From QIJE01 sp048541835 (GTDB taxonomy: Bacteria; SZUA-79; Acidulodesulfobacterales; Acidulodesulfobacteraceae), in NCBI RefSeq assembly GCF_048541835.1, contig NZ_JBLEOY010000001.1, positions 806,001-870,000 of the forward strand: DNA of 64,000 nucleotides, given 5' to 3'. The notes under the pieces were generated by a model. That model saw only the letters and a list, made by a program, of their open reading frames with translations, did not search any database and had not been told where the DNA came from. Positions 33,553-42,436 of the stretch are shown piece by piece. How positions within the stretch are numbered: position 1 is the first letter of the stretch; each line of letters opens with the position of its first letter. Made by a program: the position numbers and the translations under genes.

Positions 33553-34527
33553 ATGAAAACCGAAACAAGAAAAGCTGCAGAAAAAGATGAAAATACTACG
33601 GAAACGATATTAGACGTAACCACCATAGAATCTAAGCTTAAACATCCTACAATATTTAAATTATTGGATAAACTTGAAAACGGAAATAGCCTTATTATAG
33701 AAAATGATCATGACCCGAAGCCGTTGCACTATCAACTTTCGGCTGAGAAAAAAAACATGTTCTCCTGGGAATATTTAGAAAACGGACCGGTTAAATGGGT
33801 TGTCAAAATAACTAAAAAAAGACTAAATGGAGACAGTAAAACAGATAGTTTGTTATTAAAGAGCGTAGGGGAAATCGCATCGGAAAATCCTGAAAAGATT
33901 GAGGTATTCAAAAAATATGGCTTAGATTTTTGCTGCGGAGGCAATAAAACATTAGGAGAGGCATGCACTGAATCCGGTACCGACGAAAAGGCTATCGTTA
34001 ACGAACTAAACACCGCCAAGGAACGTGACGAAAAAACAGAAAACAACAAAAATTACGCCTTAAATCAAAGGGCAAATGAATGGGACGTAGATTTTTTGAT
34101 TGATTATATAGTTAATATTCATCATACGTTTTTAAGGATTCATCTTCCGGAAGCATCCGAATATACGGAAAAGGTTGTCCGTGTTCACGGAGAACATCAT
34201 CCGGAACTTGTCAAAATAAAGGAACTCTTCGCTAAAATGAATGAAACGTTAATCCCTCATTTAGATAAGGAAGAAGAAGAGCTTTTTCCGCACATGAAAA
34301 ACAGGGAAACCGGCGACAGCATGAAGAAAGAAATAAGTGATGCGGAATACGACCATGAATATGTCGGACGTATTCTTAAAGAGATGAGCTCTTTAAGTTC
34401 CGGTTATGCCGTCCCGGAAGACGCGTGCGCTTCTTATAAATATCTTTACGGACTATTGAAGGATATTGCCGACGACATAATGATTCATATTCATTTAGAA
34501 AACAATATTTTATTTAAAAAAATTTAA
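33553..34527 (+). CDS. ric: RIC/ScdA-type iron-sulfur repair di-iron protein with N-terminal DUF2249 domain
   Basis: Repairs iron-sulfur clusters damaged by nitric oxide or oxidants. It is 324 residues in three parts. A DUF2249-like domain (about 20-95; LLDKLENGNSLIIENDHDPKPL to WEYLENGPVKWVVKI) comes first. Then comes the ScdA N-terminal domain with YGLDFCCGGNKTLGEAC (about 120-135). Last is a hemerythrin-like domain (about 170-324) with repeated metal-binding His and Glu, such as IHHTFLRIHLPE, VHGEHHPEL, HLDKEEEELFPHM and HIHLENNILF. The fused DUF2249 is not part of the classical E. coli YtfE. GGAGGG precedes the ATG, and the FNR/HcpR-like box upstream suggests induction by anaerobiosis or NO. 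Confidence 0.88.
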   Translation: MKTETRKAAEKDENTTETILDVTTIESKLKHPTIFKLLDKLENGNSLIIENDHDPKPLHYQLSAEKKNMFSWEYLENGPVKWVVKITKKRLNGDSKTDSLLLKSVGEIASENPEKIEVFKKYGLDFCCGGNKTLGEACTESGTDEKAIVNELNTAKERDEKTENNKNYALNQRANEWDVDFLIDYIVNIHHTFLRIHLPEASEYTEKVVRVHGEHHPELVKIKELFAKMNETLIPHLDKEEEELFPHMKNRETGDSMKKEISDAEYDHEYVGRILKEMSSLSSGYAVPEDACASYKYLYGLLKDIADDIMIHIHLENNILFKKI

Positions 34528-34541
34528 ATATAATGCTGCTA

Positions 34542-35165
34542 TCAGAATTTCATATGGGACATTATATCTTCGAATGATTTGATTGCTCCGCCGAATCCTT
34601 TTTGGAACTTTTCGGCATCATCCTGTTTCGCAAAAACAAGGATAGGCGGGGAGCAGCAGGGGATTATATCCGTTTTAAACAAAAGAAAAGCATTCCTTAA
34701 ATCTAACGGATTTCCATAAATAAAATCCCTTCCCATTATGGAACTTACGGAATCTAAGTCACCGATAAGATGTAATATTCCCATAATAGCGCAGTGAGTA
34801 CAGCAAAATTCAAATTTTTTACCGTTCTTCCAAATAACCGTAATAGTGAGCCTTTCATCTGCAATATGTTTAAGACAAACGCCGCATTTTGGATATGAGT
34901 CGGTATGTTTAATATCCGGAACGTTATGAGCGTAAGGATAAAGTTTATTAAACGTTTTAGAAATATCATTATCTCGTATCAAAGCGCGGACATATCTATA
35001 AACGCTCATCTTGGAAATCTTTAAGATCCCGCTTATTTCGGCAACATTATCCGCTTTTCCGCTTTTAACTAATTCCAGCACCCTCTCTTTCTGTGTAAGT
35101 TGCTGGCCTTTTTTCGGTTTTTCGTGATGCGTTATAGTTGTTTCATTCATAAGGTAATTATACAT
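34542..35165 (-). CDS. Helix-turn-helix protein fused to a NosL-like metal-binding domain
   Basis: A 207-residue protein with no signal peptide. Residues 20-75 form a winged or helix-turn-helix unit (QKERVLELVKSGKADNVAEISGILKISKMSVYRYVRALI). Residues 90-207 resemble NosL, the copper-binding lipoprotein of nitrous oxide reduction: CGVCLKHIADERLTITVIW, FEFCCTHC, then PCCSPPILVFAKQDDAEKF and FGGAIKSFEDI, matching the NosL C-terminal pattern. Many cysteines (CxxC, CC, CxxC-like, CC) could bind copper or another soft metal. A cytosolic metal- or redox-responsive one-component regulator is the simplest reading. It is convergent with the RIC gene. Confidence 0.68.
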   Translation of the reverse strand: MYNYLMNETTITHHEKPKKGQQLTQKERVLELVKSGKADNVAEISGILKISKMSVYRYVRALIRDNDISKTFNKLYPYAHNVPDIKHTDSYPKCGVCLKHIADERLTITVIWKNGKKFEFCCTHCAIMGILHLIGDLDSVSSIMGRDFIYGNPLDLRNAFLLFKTDIIPCCSPPILVFAKQDDAEKFQKGFGGAIKSFEDIMSHMKF

Positions 35166-35233
35166 AACGAAACCTTTTATTGCAACATCGATATAATTTT
35201 TATAACTTTACGGCAGTCAAGCGCCGTCATTAT

Positions 35234-37885
35234 TCAATGAGCCTCCGCCCAGTTTTTACCGATTCCGACATTTACGATAAGGGGAATGTTTTTCAGTAAA
35301 TTTTTATCCGTCATAATCTTGGAAACCATATTTTTAAGGTCGTCCGCTAAAGATTCTCTTACCTCAAATATCAGTTCGTCATGCACCTGAAGTATCATTT
35401 TAGCGTCCTCTTTTAATGCGGGTATGTTTTTAAGGGTGTTATGAATATTAACCATTGCGATTTTTATTATATCGGCGGCAGTACCCTGAATAGGGGCGTT
35501 AATCGCAGCCCTTTTGGGAAACAACGCCATATTTTTTACCTTAGAATTAATACTTTCGACGTAACACCTTCTCCCGAAAGCCGTCTTGACAAATCCGTTG
35601 CGTTTAGCCTCTGCAACCGTCCGCTCCATATAATCCTTGATAGCGGAATGGTTTTTAAAATATAAATCTATATAAAGTTTAGCCTCCTCTGCGGATATTC
35701 CGAGTGCTTTAGACAACCCGAAAGAACTCATTCCGTAAATTATTCCGAAGTTGATCGTCTTCGCCCTTCTTCTCATAGTTTGGTCCACTTCGCCGACCGT
35801 CGTCTTGAATATTTCCGAGGCTGTTTTTGCGTGAATATCCTCGTTATTCAGGAAACTTTGAATTAAAACCCCATCTCCCGAAATAGATGCCATAACCCTC
35901 AAATCTATTTGAGAATAGTCCACCGACAGCAATAAAAACCCTGATTTTGCTATAAAAGATTGTCTTATTTTACTGCCTTCGCTATCGGAAACCGGAATAT
36001 TCTGAAGATTGGGTCTCTGGCTGGCAAGCCTGCCGGTAGAAGTGGTGGTTTGAGAAAATGACGTATGGACCCTGCCGTCTTTGTCTATTTCTCTTAAAAG
36101 CACATCTACAAATGATGTCTTAAGCTTCACCTTGTTTCTATATGATATAATGCTGTCTATAAATAAGAGATAATCTTTTAACGTATCATCGCCGTTATCC
36201 TTAAGGATCATTTCAAACTGGGATTTTAAGGCTTGTAAAACCTCTATATCGGTACTGTTCTTTTTTATCCTGTTAAACTTCATTTCGTCGAACATAACCT
36301 TGCTTAACTGTTTTGGAGAGCTTACGTTAAATTCTCTTCCCGCAATCTTGTGAATTATGCTAATAAGCTTTTTAGAATCAGATTCATAAGACGCCGACAA
36401 AGGCATAAGAATATTCCTATCTACCATAAAACCGGTATGCTCCATGTCCGCCAAGACCATAGAAAGAGGCATATCTACATTGTAAAACAGGTATTTTAGA
36501 CCGGAGTCTCTTCCTATTTCCGCCTTTAAAAACCTATATAACCCGTAGATTAAAAATGCTTTATTATTAATATCTGAAGCATTCAAATCGCCCTTAAATT
36601 CATCTTCTATGTCGGCAAGGCTGTGCGAATGTTTTATGGGATTCAAAAGATAGGATGCAATTTTTATATCAAAATAAAGGTTATTCAACTCAATTCCGTT
36701 ATCCCTTAAAAACGACCTTACCGCATTAAGACCGTGTCCTATTTTGCAGACCGAATCATTTTGCAATAAATCCACTATCTCGGTATTTTCGGCGATATTT
36801 TTTAAATCAAACGATACAGCTCCGATAGCTTTGGAATATACATATATTAAATTAAATTCATTGTCGAACAATCCTTTTTTTTTATCGTTAAAATCGACAA
36901 ATACGGAAAGAACGTCCATATCCCCTTTGTCGTCGTCATTTTCATATTTTTTATCTTCAGAGGCTGTTTTAAAATTTTTTAATAAAGAATTAAGCTCGAG
37001 CCTTTTAAAAATCTCATAGAGCCCGGCATCATCTTTTTTTCTCAATGCGAAATCGTCTAATGAGTTCTTTCGACGCCCTTCCCATACGGCAAGTTTATCC
37101 AAATGCGGCGTAAAATAGGCATCGACCAATTTTATATCCTTGTAGAACGAAGCGAGCTCTAAACTTTTATATGCTTCTTCCTTGTGATTTAACAACAATT
37201 CCTTAAGTTTAAGCTTTTTAAGTGAATCTATATTGTTATAAATACCGTTCAAACTTCCATATTCTTTTATCAAGCTGAAAGCTGTTTTCTTGCCTATACC
37301 TTTAATTCCCGGAATATTATCGGAGGCATCACCCATCAATGCAAGAACATAACGGTATTCATCCGGCTTTATCTCGTATTCCTTTTCAAAATCCGATTTT
37401 GTAATAACCTTATTTTTAAGGGCATCATATATAAAAACCCTATCGGATAACAACTGCTTTAAGTCTTTATCACTGCTTACTATGCAGATGTTAATAGAAA
37501 AATCGTCTGCAAAGTTATCCACTATGCACGCAATTAAATCATCCGCCTCGTAACCGTTAAGCCTGAATGTTTCAAACCCCAGCAAATACGAAATATCCGT
37601 TAAATAATTAACTTGGGAAAGCAGGTCATCCGGCATTCCTTTCCTGTTGGCTTTATATGCTTCATAAGATTGTTTTCTAAGGCTTTCTCGGGAATCGAAA
37701 AGGCATGCTCCATATCTTATATCCGCTTCCTTGATGAGTTTCATGAGCATTCTCGTATAACCCAACGAAGCTCCCGTCGGATTGCCTTTGGAGTTGGTAA
37801 GGGGAGGCATTGCATAGTAAGCTCGGTAAAAATATGAGCTGGAATCTATCAAAAACAGGTCGGCTTTAATAACGGCTTTTTCCAT
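35234..37885 (-). CDS. polA: DNA polymerase I
   Basis: A repair and Okazaki-fragment-processing polymerase of 883 residues. The N-terminal 5'-3' exonuclease (about 1-290) has LIDSSSYFYRAYYAMPPL and GDASDNIPGIKGIGKKTA. The polymerase domain (about 480-883) has RPNLQNIP, motif A DYSQIDLRVMASISGD, motif B RRRAKTINFGIIYG and motif C QVHDELIFEV. The middle 3'-5' exonuclease fold looks degenerate: the DxE, NxxxD and YxxxD carboxylates are not evident, so proofreading is probably absent, as in several other bacterial Pol I enzymes. It follows the RDD-family gene by three bases. Confidence 0.96.
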   Translation of the reverse strand: MEKAVIKADLFLIDSSSYFYRAYYAMPPLTNSKGNPTGASLGYTRMLMKLIKEADIRYGACLFDSRESLRKQSYEAYKANRKGMPDDLLSQVNYLTDISYLLGFETFRLNGYEADDLIACIVDNFADDFSINICIVSSDKDLKQLLSDRVFIYDALKNKVITKSDFEKEYEIKPDEYRYVLALMGDASDNIPGIKGIGKKTAFSLIKEYGSLNGIYNNIDSLKKLKLKELLLNHKEEAYKSLELASFYKDIKLVDAYFTPHLDKLAVWEGRRKNSLDDFALRKKDDAGLYEIFKRLELNSLLKNFKTASEDKKYENDDDKGDMDVLSVFVDFNDKKKGLFDNEFNLIYVYSKAIGAVSFDLKNIAENTEIVDLLQNDSVCKIGHGLNAVRSFLRDNGIELNNLYFDIKIASYLLNPIKHSHSLADIEDEFKGDLNASDINNKAFLIYGLYRFLKAEIGRDSGLKYLFYNVDMPLSMVLADMEHTGFMVDRNILMPLSASYESDSKKLISIIHKIAGREFNVSSPKQLSKVMFDEMKFNRIKKNSTDIEVLQALKSQFEMILKDNGDDTLKDYLLFIDSIISYRNKVKLKTSFVDVLLREIDKDGRVHTSFSQTTTSTGRLASQRPNLQNIPVSDSEGSKIRQSFIAKSGFLLLSVDYSQIDLRVMASISGDGVLIQSFLNNEDIHAKTASEIFKTTVGEVDQTMRRRAKTINFGIIYGMSSFGLSKALGISAEEAKLYIDLYFKNHSAIKDYMERTVAEAKRNGFVKTAFGRRCYVESINSKVKNMALFPKRAAINAPIQGTAADIIKIAMVNIHNTLKNIPALKEDAKMILQVHDELIFEVRESLADDLKNMVSKIMTDKNLLKNIPLIVNVGIGKNWAEAH

Positions 37886-37888
37886 TAT

Positions 37889-38305
37889 TCAAGGCTTTTT
37901 GACGTCTAAAACGTGAGTAAAAGCAAATCTATCACCTAATCTTTCACCTTCCGGACTTTTTACGGTAAAGTAAATCTCGACGGAATATATAAAAATGCCG
38001 ACTACCACAAGCAGAAAATAGCCTATAAACGGTATAAACGCAAACAAAAGCGGGATGACTAGAAAAGAGTTTCTGATGATTGATTCTCTAAACTCAGGTC
38101 TTTTTTCACCTAACGTCATGACGACCTTCAGCCCGGTAACTTTTTTCCCGAGGCTCTCTCCATCAAATAAGCCGTCCGAAATTAAAATATACATGATCCC
38201 CGCTATAAAACCGAACGGATAAAAAATCTCGCTTAAAAAACAAAATATCAGTAAATCAATGGCTTTGGCAATAAACCTATGAAGTATATTCGCTTTATCA
38301 TTCAT
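37889..38305 (-). CDS. RDD-family membrane protein
   Basis: A 138-residue protein with about three hydrophobic segments and the RDD pattern: the N-terminal HRFIAKAIDLLIFCFL carries the Arg and Asp, and GESLGKKVTGLKVV follows. The function of the family is poorly defined, though some members are proposed ion exchangers. It lies directly before polA in the same direction and downstream of the heme genes, so it may be read through from that operon. Confidence 0.8.
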   Translation of the reverse strand: MNDKANILHRFIAKAIDLLIFCFLSEIFYPFGFIAGIMYILISDGLFDGESLGKKVTGLKVVMTLGEKRPEFRESIIRNSFLVIPLLFAFIPFIGYFLLVVVGIFIYSVEIYFTVKSPEGERLGDRFAFTHVLDVKKP

Positions 38306-38372
38306 AAATTAAACTAATATTTAATATATATTATGACGAGCATAAATATGCAACCGTCAGTCAGTTCGTTAC

Positions 38373-39449
38373 TTATCGGATAGTCTTGTTTTTGACAATA
38401 GGTTCATAGACGCAATAGGGCTCTTCTCCCATATAATCTCCCCCCTCGTAATATGCCCGCGCTCTGCACCCTTCGCATACCTTTTTATACTCGCAAATTC
38501 CACATTTACCCTTTAATAACCCAGTATTTCTCAGATTTAAAAAGATTTCCGAACTATTCCATATCTCGCCCACATTCTGCTTCGTAACATCTCCGGCCTG
38601 AACAGGCAAGTATCCGCACGGTTGAACAATGCCTTTTCTTGATATAAACATGACTCCGCTTCCCGCTAAGCATCCCTTCGTAACCGCCGCCATGCCGTGA
38701 GTCTCCCGGCTGATAGTTATACCCTCGTCTTTAGCCCTTTTATGCATTATCCTAAAAAAATGTGGCGCGCATGTAGCCTTTAACTCTATTATACCCCTTA
38801 ATTCCATAGTTTTATCATAAAACCATGATAATATATCTTCATATTTTTGTTTGTCCAACATTTGCGAATCGACAATTTGGACCCCGCATCCGACGGGTAC
38901 CAGCATAAATATATGCAAGGCTTTTATATCATTGCTTAAAGCTAAGCTTAATATATCTTCGACCTCATCCTCGTTATGTCTCGTAATAGTAGTATTTATC
39001 TGAACCTCAATATCTTCATTCTGTAAATTTTTAATACCTTTAAATGCACTTTCGAAAGAGCCTGATATCATTCTGAACGTATCGTGAGTCTTCGAATTAG
39101 CTCCGTCAAGGCTTACCGAAACCCTCTTTATCCCGCTTTCTTTAATGCGCTTTGCAATATTTTTGTCTACTAACGTTCCGTTTGTCGCAAGAGCTACCCG
39201 AAAACCTTTTTGAACAGCATAACCGGCAATATCAAAAATATCATCCCTATAAAGCGGCTCTCCGCCGGTTAAAATAAGTATCGGACGGCTGAATTTACTC
39301 AACTCGTCTATCACGTTAAAACATTTTTCAGTCGAAAGTTCATCTCCCTGCCTTTCCGACTGCGCCTCTGCTCTGCAATGGATACATTTCAAATTACATC
39401 TTGCGGTCAGCTCCCAGAAAACCAATCTAAGTCCGTTTTTTTCCGACAT
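38373..39449 (-). CDS. ahbD: Radical SAM heme synthase AhbD (Fe-coproporphyrin III decarboxylase)
   Basis: Oxidatively decarboxylates two propionates of Fe-coproporphyrin III to vinyls, giving heme b in the siroheme-dependent pathway. The radical SAM cluster motif is CNLKCIHC near the start. A SPASM-type auxiliary region follows (GCLAGSGVMFISRKGIVQPCG, then CGICEYKKVCEGCRARAYY). The ATG at 39449 (MSEKNGLRL) is chosen because GGAGG lies seven bases upstream; the open frame extends 18 codons further. It follows ahbC directly. AhbD is preferred to other SPASM enzymes such as NirJ from the context with ahbC and cobA-hemD. Confidence 0.87.
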   Translation of the reverse strand: MSEKNGLRLVFWELTARCNLKCIHCRAEAQSERQGDELSTEKCFNVIDELSKFSRPILILTGGEPLYRDDIFDIAGYAVQKGFRVALATNGTLVDKNIAKRIKESGIKRVSVSLDGANSKTHDTFRMISGSFESAFKGIKNLQNEDIEVQINTTITRHNEDEVEDILSLALSNDIKALHIFMLVPVGCGVQIVDSQMLDKQKYEDILSWFYDKTMELRGIIELKATCAPHFFRIMHKRAKDEGITISRETHGMAAVTKGCLAGSGVMFISRKGIVQPCGYLPVQAGDVTKQNVGEIWNSSEIFLNLRNTGLLKGKCGICEYKKVCEGCRARAYYEGGDYMGEEPYCVYEPIVKNKTIR

Positions 39450-39477
39450 ATGCATGCCTCCACCCTGCATCAAATTA

Positions 39478-40668
39478 CTACCTTGCATCGTATATCTCCT
39501 CATCCGTCAAATAGCAGGCAGGGTCGGGTAACCATAAATCTCCTTCTTTTGCCTCTGACCTGACTCTAAAATTACCGTTACAAACATCAAGCCATTTACA
39601 ATTCCTGCATCTTCCCTTAACGTATGCCTTTTTATCTTTAAGCTGTTTCATAAGCGGATTAGAGGTATCCGTCCATATATCGCTAAATTTTCTTTCCTTA
39701 ACATTACCGAAAGAATAATACCTCCAGAACTGGTCGGCATAAACCTCTCCGTCCCAACTTACGCAGCCTATCCCGACGCCGGAACTGTTGCCTCCATTCA
39801 TCTTAAGGAGACTCATAACATTTTCGGCTTCTTCTTTTTTGCCTTCTCTCAAAAGCTTTAAGTAAATATATGGCCCGTCGGCATGATTATCGACAGTGAG
39901 AATTTCTTTACGATTATCTTTGGAATAGATTTCTTTAGTAAGCTCTAATATCATATCGACCGTTCGCCTCGTCTCTTCCAACGATAGATCCTCGTCTATA
40001 AGTTTCGTTCCTCTTCCGGCATAAACAAGATGATAAAAACAGGCTCTAGGGATATTTTCTTCTTCTAAAAGCTTAAAAATACCCGGAATTTCTTGGGCAT
40101 TTCTTTTATTTATCGTAAACCTTAATCCTACCTTGATTCCCGCCTCTCTGGCACTATTAATACCGCTAATTGCATCCCTAAACGCTCCCTTTTTACCCCT
40201 GAATTTATCGTGAACGGTCTCAAGTCCGTCAAGACTTATACCTACATACGACAATCCTACTTTTTTTAACTCTGCGGCAAGTTCTTTCGTAATGAGGGTT
40301 CCGTTGGTCGAAATGACGGCCCTCATCCCTTTTGATTTTGCATAAAAACACAGGTCTAAAAAATGAGGATGCATTAATGGCTCTCCGCCGGAAAAAAGCA
40401 TAACGGGAGAACCGAACGCAGAGGCGTCGTCTATAAATGCCTTTCCCTCTTCAAGCGTAAGCTCGTCATTGTATTTTACGTTTTTGGATTGCGAATAACA
40501 ATGAATGCAATTCAAATTGCACGTCCTTATCATATTCCAGACAATTACCGGTTTTTTGTCTTTCGAAAACTGTAAAAGATGCGAAGGCAGTTTGCTTGAC
40601 ATGCGTCCGTAACGAAGAGCATCCGAGGCATGAACCCCGCCGCAATAAAGTTTAGATATTCCTATCAT
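39478..40668 (-). CDS. ahbC: Radical SAM 12,18-didecarboxysiroheme deacetylase AhbC
   Basis: Removes the acetate side chains of 12,18-didecarboxysiroheme to give Fe-coproporphyrin III. It is 396 residues and starts MIGISKLYCGGVHASDALRYGR, a characteristic AhbC opening. The radical SAM motif is CNLNCIHC, LFSGGEPLMHPHF follows, and a SPASM-type C-terminus has GCVSWDGEVYADQFW and CRNCKWLDVCNG. It overlaps the end of cobA-hemD by 17 bases. The preceding AhbA/AhbB decarboxylases are not in the window. Confidence 0.9.
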   Translation of the reverse strand: MIGISKLYCGGVHASDALRYGRMSSKLPSHLLQFSKDKKPVIVWNMIRTCNLNCIHCYSQSKNVKYNDELTLEEGKAFIDDASAFGSPVMLFSGGEPLMHPHFLDLCFYAKSKGMRAVISTNGTLITKELAAELKKVGLSYVGISLDGLETVHDKFRGKKGAFRDAISGINSAREAGIKVGLRFTINKRNAQEIPGIFKLLEEENIPRACFYHLVYAGRGTKLIDEDLSLEETRRTVDMILELTKEIYSKDNRKEILTVDNHADGPYIYLKLLREGKKEEAENVMSLLKMNGGNSSGVGIGCVSWDGEVYADQFWRYYSFGNVKERKFSDIWTDTSNPLMKQLKDKKAYVKGRCRNCKWLDVCNGNFRVRSEAKEGDLWLPDPACYLTDEEIYDAR

Positions 40669-42334
40669 TTACAATACGTTCCTCAATTTTAATCTTTGTT
40701 TTTTTATAAAAACTTACTATTCCGTCAATCAATGAATTTATATTGACCTCTTTGGCTATTATATCAGATTTAATGCCAAATCCCAATGCATATTTAGCAG
40801 TCTTTTCTCCGATACTTGCAAACTTGATGCCGGAGTCTGTGACCGATTTTAAAAGCCCCTTCCGAATATCTTCTATTGAATTAACAAAATTTTCTACAGT
40901 AGAATAACTGGTAAAGCTAACGATAAAAGAGCTTAAATCTAAATCGTCCGGAAGCCCGATATTTCTATGTGTTCCCTGTTCATGTCCATTGTTATCACCG
41001 TCTATCTTAATAAGCGGGCTAAAAATTTCATATATTCGTTCCTTTGATTTTTCCGGCAAAACCGTTTCGTAAACGAGCAAATTATCGACAATCGCCCCTT
41101 TATGCGCAAGAAATTCCGGAAGTTCGCTATTTATTTTCGATGCCTGGGGAAAAAGTATTTTTTTACGTTTAAGCTCGGTATCTTTTAAGGCATCGATTAT
41201 CCCTGCCTGGGAATGTTCTACAGGGGTAATATCGGGAACTATGCCATACTTTTTTAATTCCGTCGACGAAACTTTACCTATGGAAATTATTTTCTTTTTG
41301 AAGAGAGACCTGGCATCTAACCCTTTTGAGAAAAAATGCTCAAAAAATGCCGAAACGGCATTCGCGCTCGTAAAAATGAGATAATCATACCCTTTAATAT
41401 CGTTTATAGCGGCATCTATTTTAGCCTTATCAATGTTTCCGCTGTCTTTAACAATATTAATAAGGGGCAAGCTTACCGCGAATGCCCCAAGGTCATTAAG
41501 CTTTTCGGAAAATGTACCGGACTGACCCTCTCCCCTGGTAACTATTACTTTTAAACCGTTTAATGGCCTATCCTCGAACCAGTTCAACGTATCTCTCAAT
41601 TTTACCACATTCCCTACAATTAGTATTAACGGGCTTTTTAAGCCCTTTTTTTTGACTTCGTCCGCTATCGTGCTTAGTGTTCCGACCGCCGCCTTTTGGT
41701 TTAAAGTCGTCCCTTCCTGGACGACGGCGCAGGGTGTATTTTTATCCTTGCCTGCATTAATTATATTTCCCGTAATAGAATCTAAATTTTTATATCCCAT
41801 TAAAACCACGATGGTATCGGCTCCGGATAGTCCTTTCCAGTTTATCGTACTTTTCTTCTTATGCTCTCCCTCATGCCCCGTAACAATTGCAACCGTAGAG
41901 GCATAATCCCTATGTGTCAGGGGTATACCCGCATATGCCGGAACCGCAAAAGACGAAGAGATACCGGGAATTACCTCAAAAGGAATATTGTCTTTAAAAA
42001 GTTTTTCGGCTTCTTCCCCGCCTCTTCCGAATAAATACGGATCTCCACCTTTAAGCCTTAAAACAACCTTGTTTTTCCCGGCTTTTTCCGTTAAAAGCTC
42101 ATTTATCGAATGCTGCGGAAGGGTGTGGTTTGATGACCTTTTGCCGGCATAAATTATCTCGCATCCGTCCTTTGCATAAGATAAAATATCTTCGGAAATT
42201 AAACTATCGTATACTATGACGTCTGCCTTGCCTAAAATCTGTTTTACCTTTAACGTCAATAGTCCCGGATCTCCGGGTCCCGCTCCGGCAATATAAACTT
42301 TGCCCTCTTTTATGTCTTCATTCATCTGTTTCAA
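40652..42334 (-). CDS. cobA-hemD: Fused uroporphyrinogen-III C-methyltransferase and uroporphyrinogen-III synthase
   Basis: A 560-residue bifunctional enzyme. Residues 10-260 are the SUMT (CobA) module that doubly methylates uroporphyrinogen III to precorrin-2, with VYIAGAGPGDPGLLTL, RLKGGDPYLFGRGGEE and VTGHEGEHKK. Residues 275-545 are the HemD module that cyclises hydroxymethylbilane, with KVIVTRGEGQSGTFSEKL, YDYLIFTSANAVSAFFEHF and a C-terminal VSFTSYSTVENFV. The fusion is common in anaerobes that send tetrapyrrole flow to siroheme and cobalamin. It stands between hemC and ahbC. Confidence 0.94.
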   Translation of the reverse strand: MKQMNEDIKEGKVYIAGAGPGDPGLLTLKVKQILGKADVIVYDSLISEDILSYAKDGCEIIYAGKRSSNHTLPQHSINELLTEKAGKNKVVLRLKGGDPYLFGRGGEEAEKLFKDNIPFEVIPGISSSFAVPAYAGIPLTHRDYASTVAIVTGHEGEHKKKSTINWKGLSGADTIVVLMGYKNLDSITGNIINAGKDKNTPCAVVQEGTTLNQKAAVGTLSTIADEVKKKGLKSPLILIVGNVVKLRDTLNWFEDRPLNGLKVIVTRGEGQSGTFSEKLNDLGAFAVSLPLINIVKDSGNIDKAKIDAAINDIKGYDYLIFTSANAVSAFFEHFFSKGLDARSLFKKKIISIGKVSSTELKKYGIVPDITPVEHSQAGIIDALKDTELKRKKILFPQASKINSELPEFLAHKGAIVDNLLVYETVLPEKSKERIYEIFSPLIKIDGDNNGHEQGTHRNIGLPDDLDLSSFIVSFTSYSTVENFVNSIEDIRKGLLKSVTDSGIKFASIGEKTAKYALGFGIKSDIIAKEVNINSLIDGIVSFYKKTKIKIEERIVNDRNI

Positions 42335-42390
42335 TCCCCTTTTTATGCTCTCTAAAGCGTTTTCTCGCCCGCATGAATAATTATAGAACC

Positions 42391-42407
42391 TCGCATCTCC
42401 GATGCGA
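42391..42407. other. Hairpin in the hemC to cobA-hemD spacer
   Basis: TCGCATC (42391-42397) and GATGCGA (42401-42407) form a seven-base perfect stem with a three-base loop in the 102-base spacer. It could be an mRNA processing or stability element. On the minus strand a TATAAT (42386-42381) follows it, so a secondary promoter for cobA-hemD is possible. No T tract follows in the minus direction. Confidence 0.45.
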
Positions 42408-42436
42408 TTTCGTAAAATCCCCTCCCCGAAACTTCG

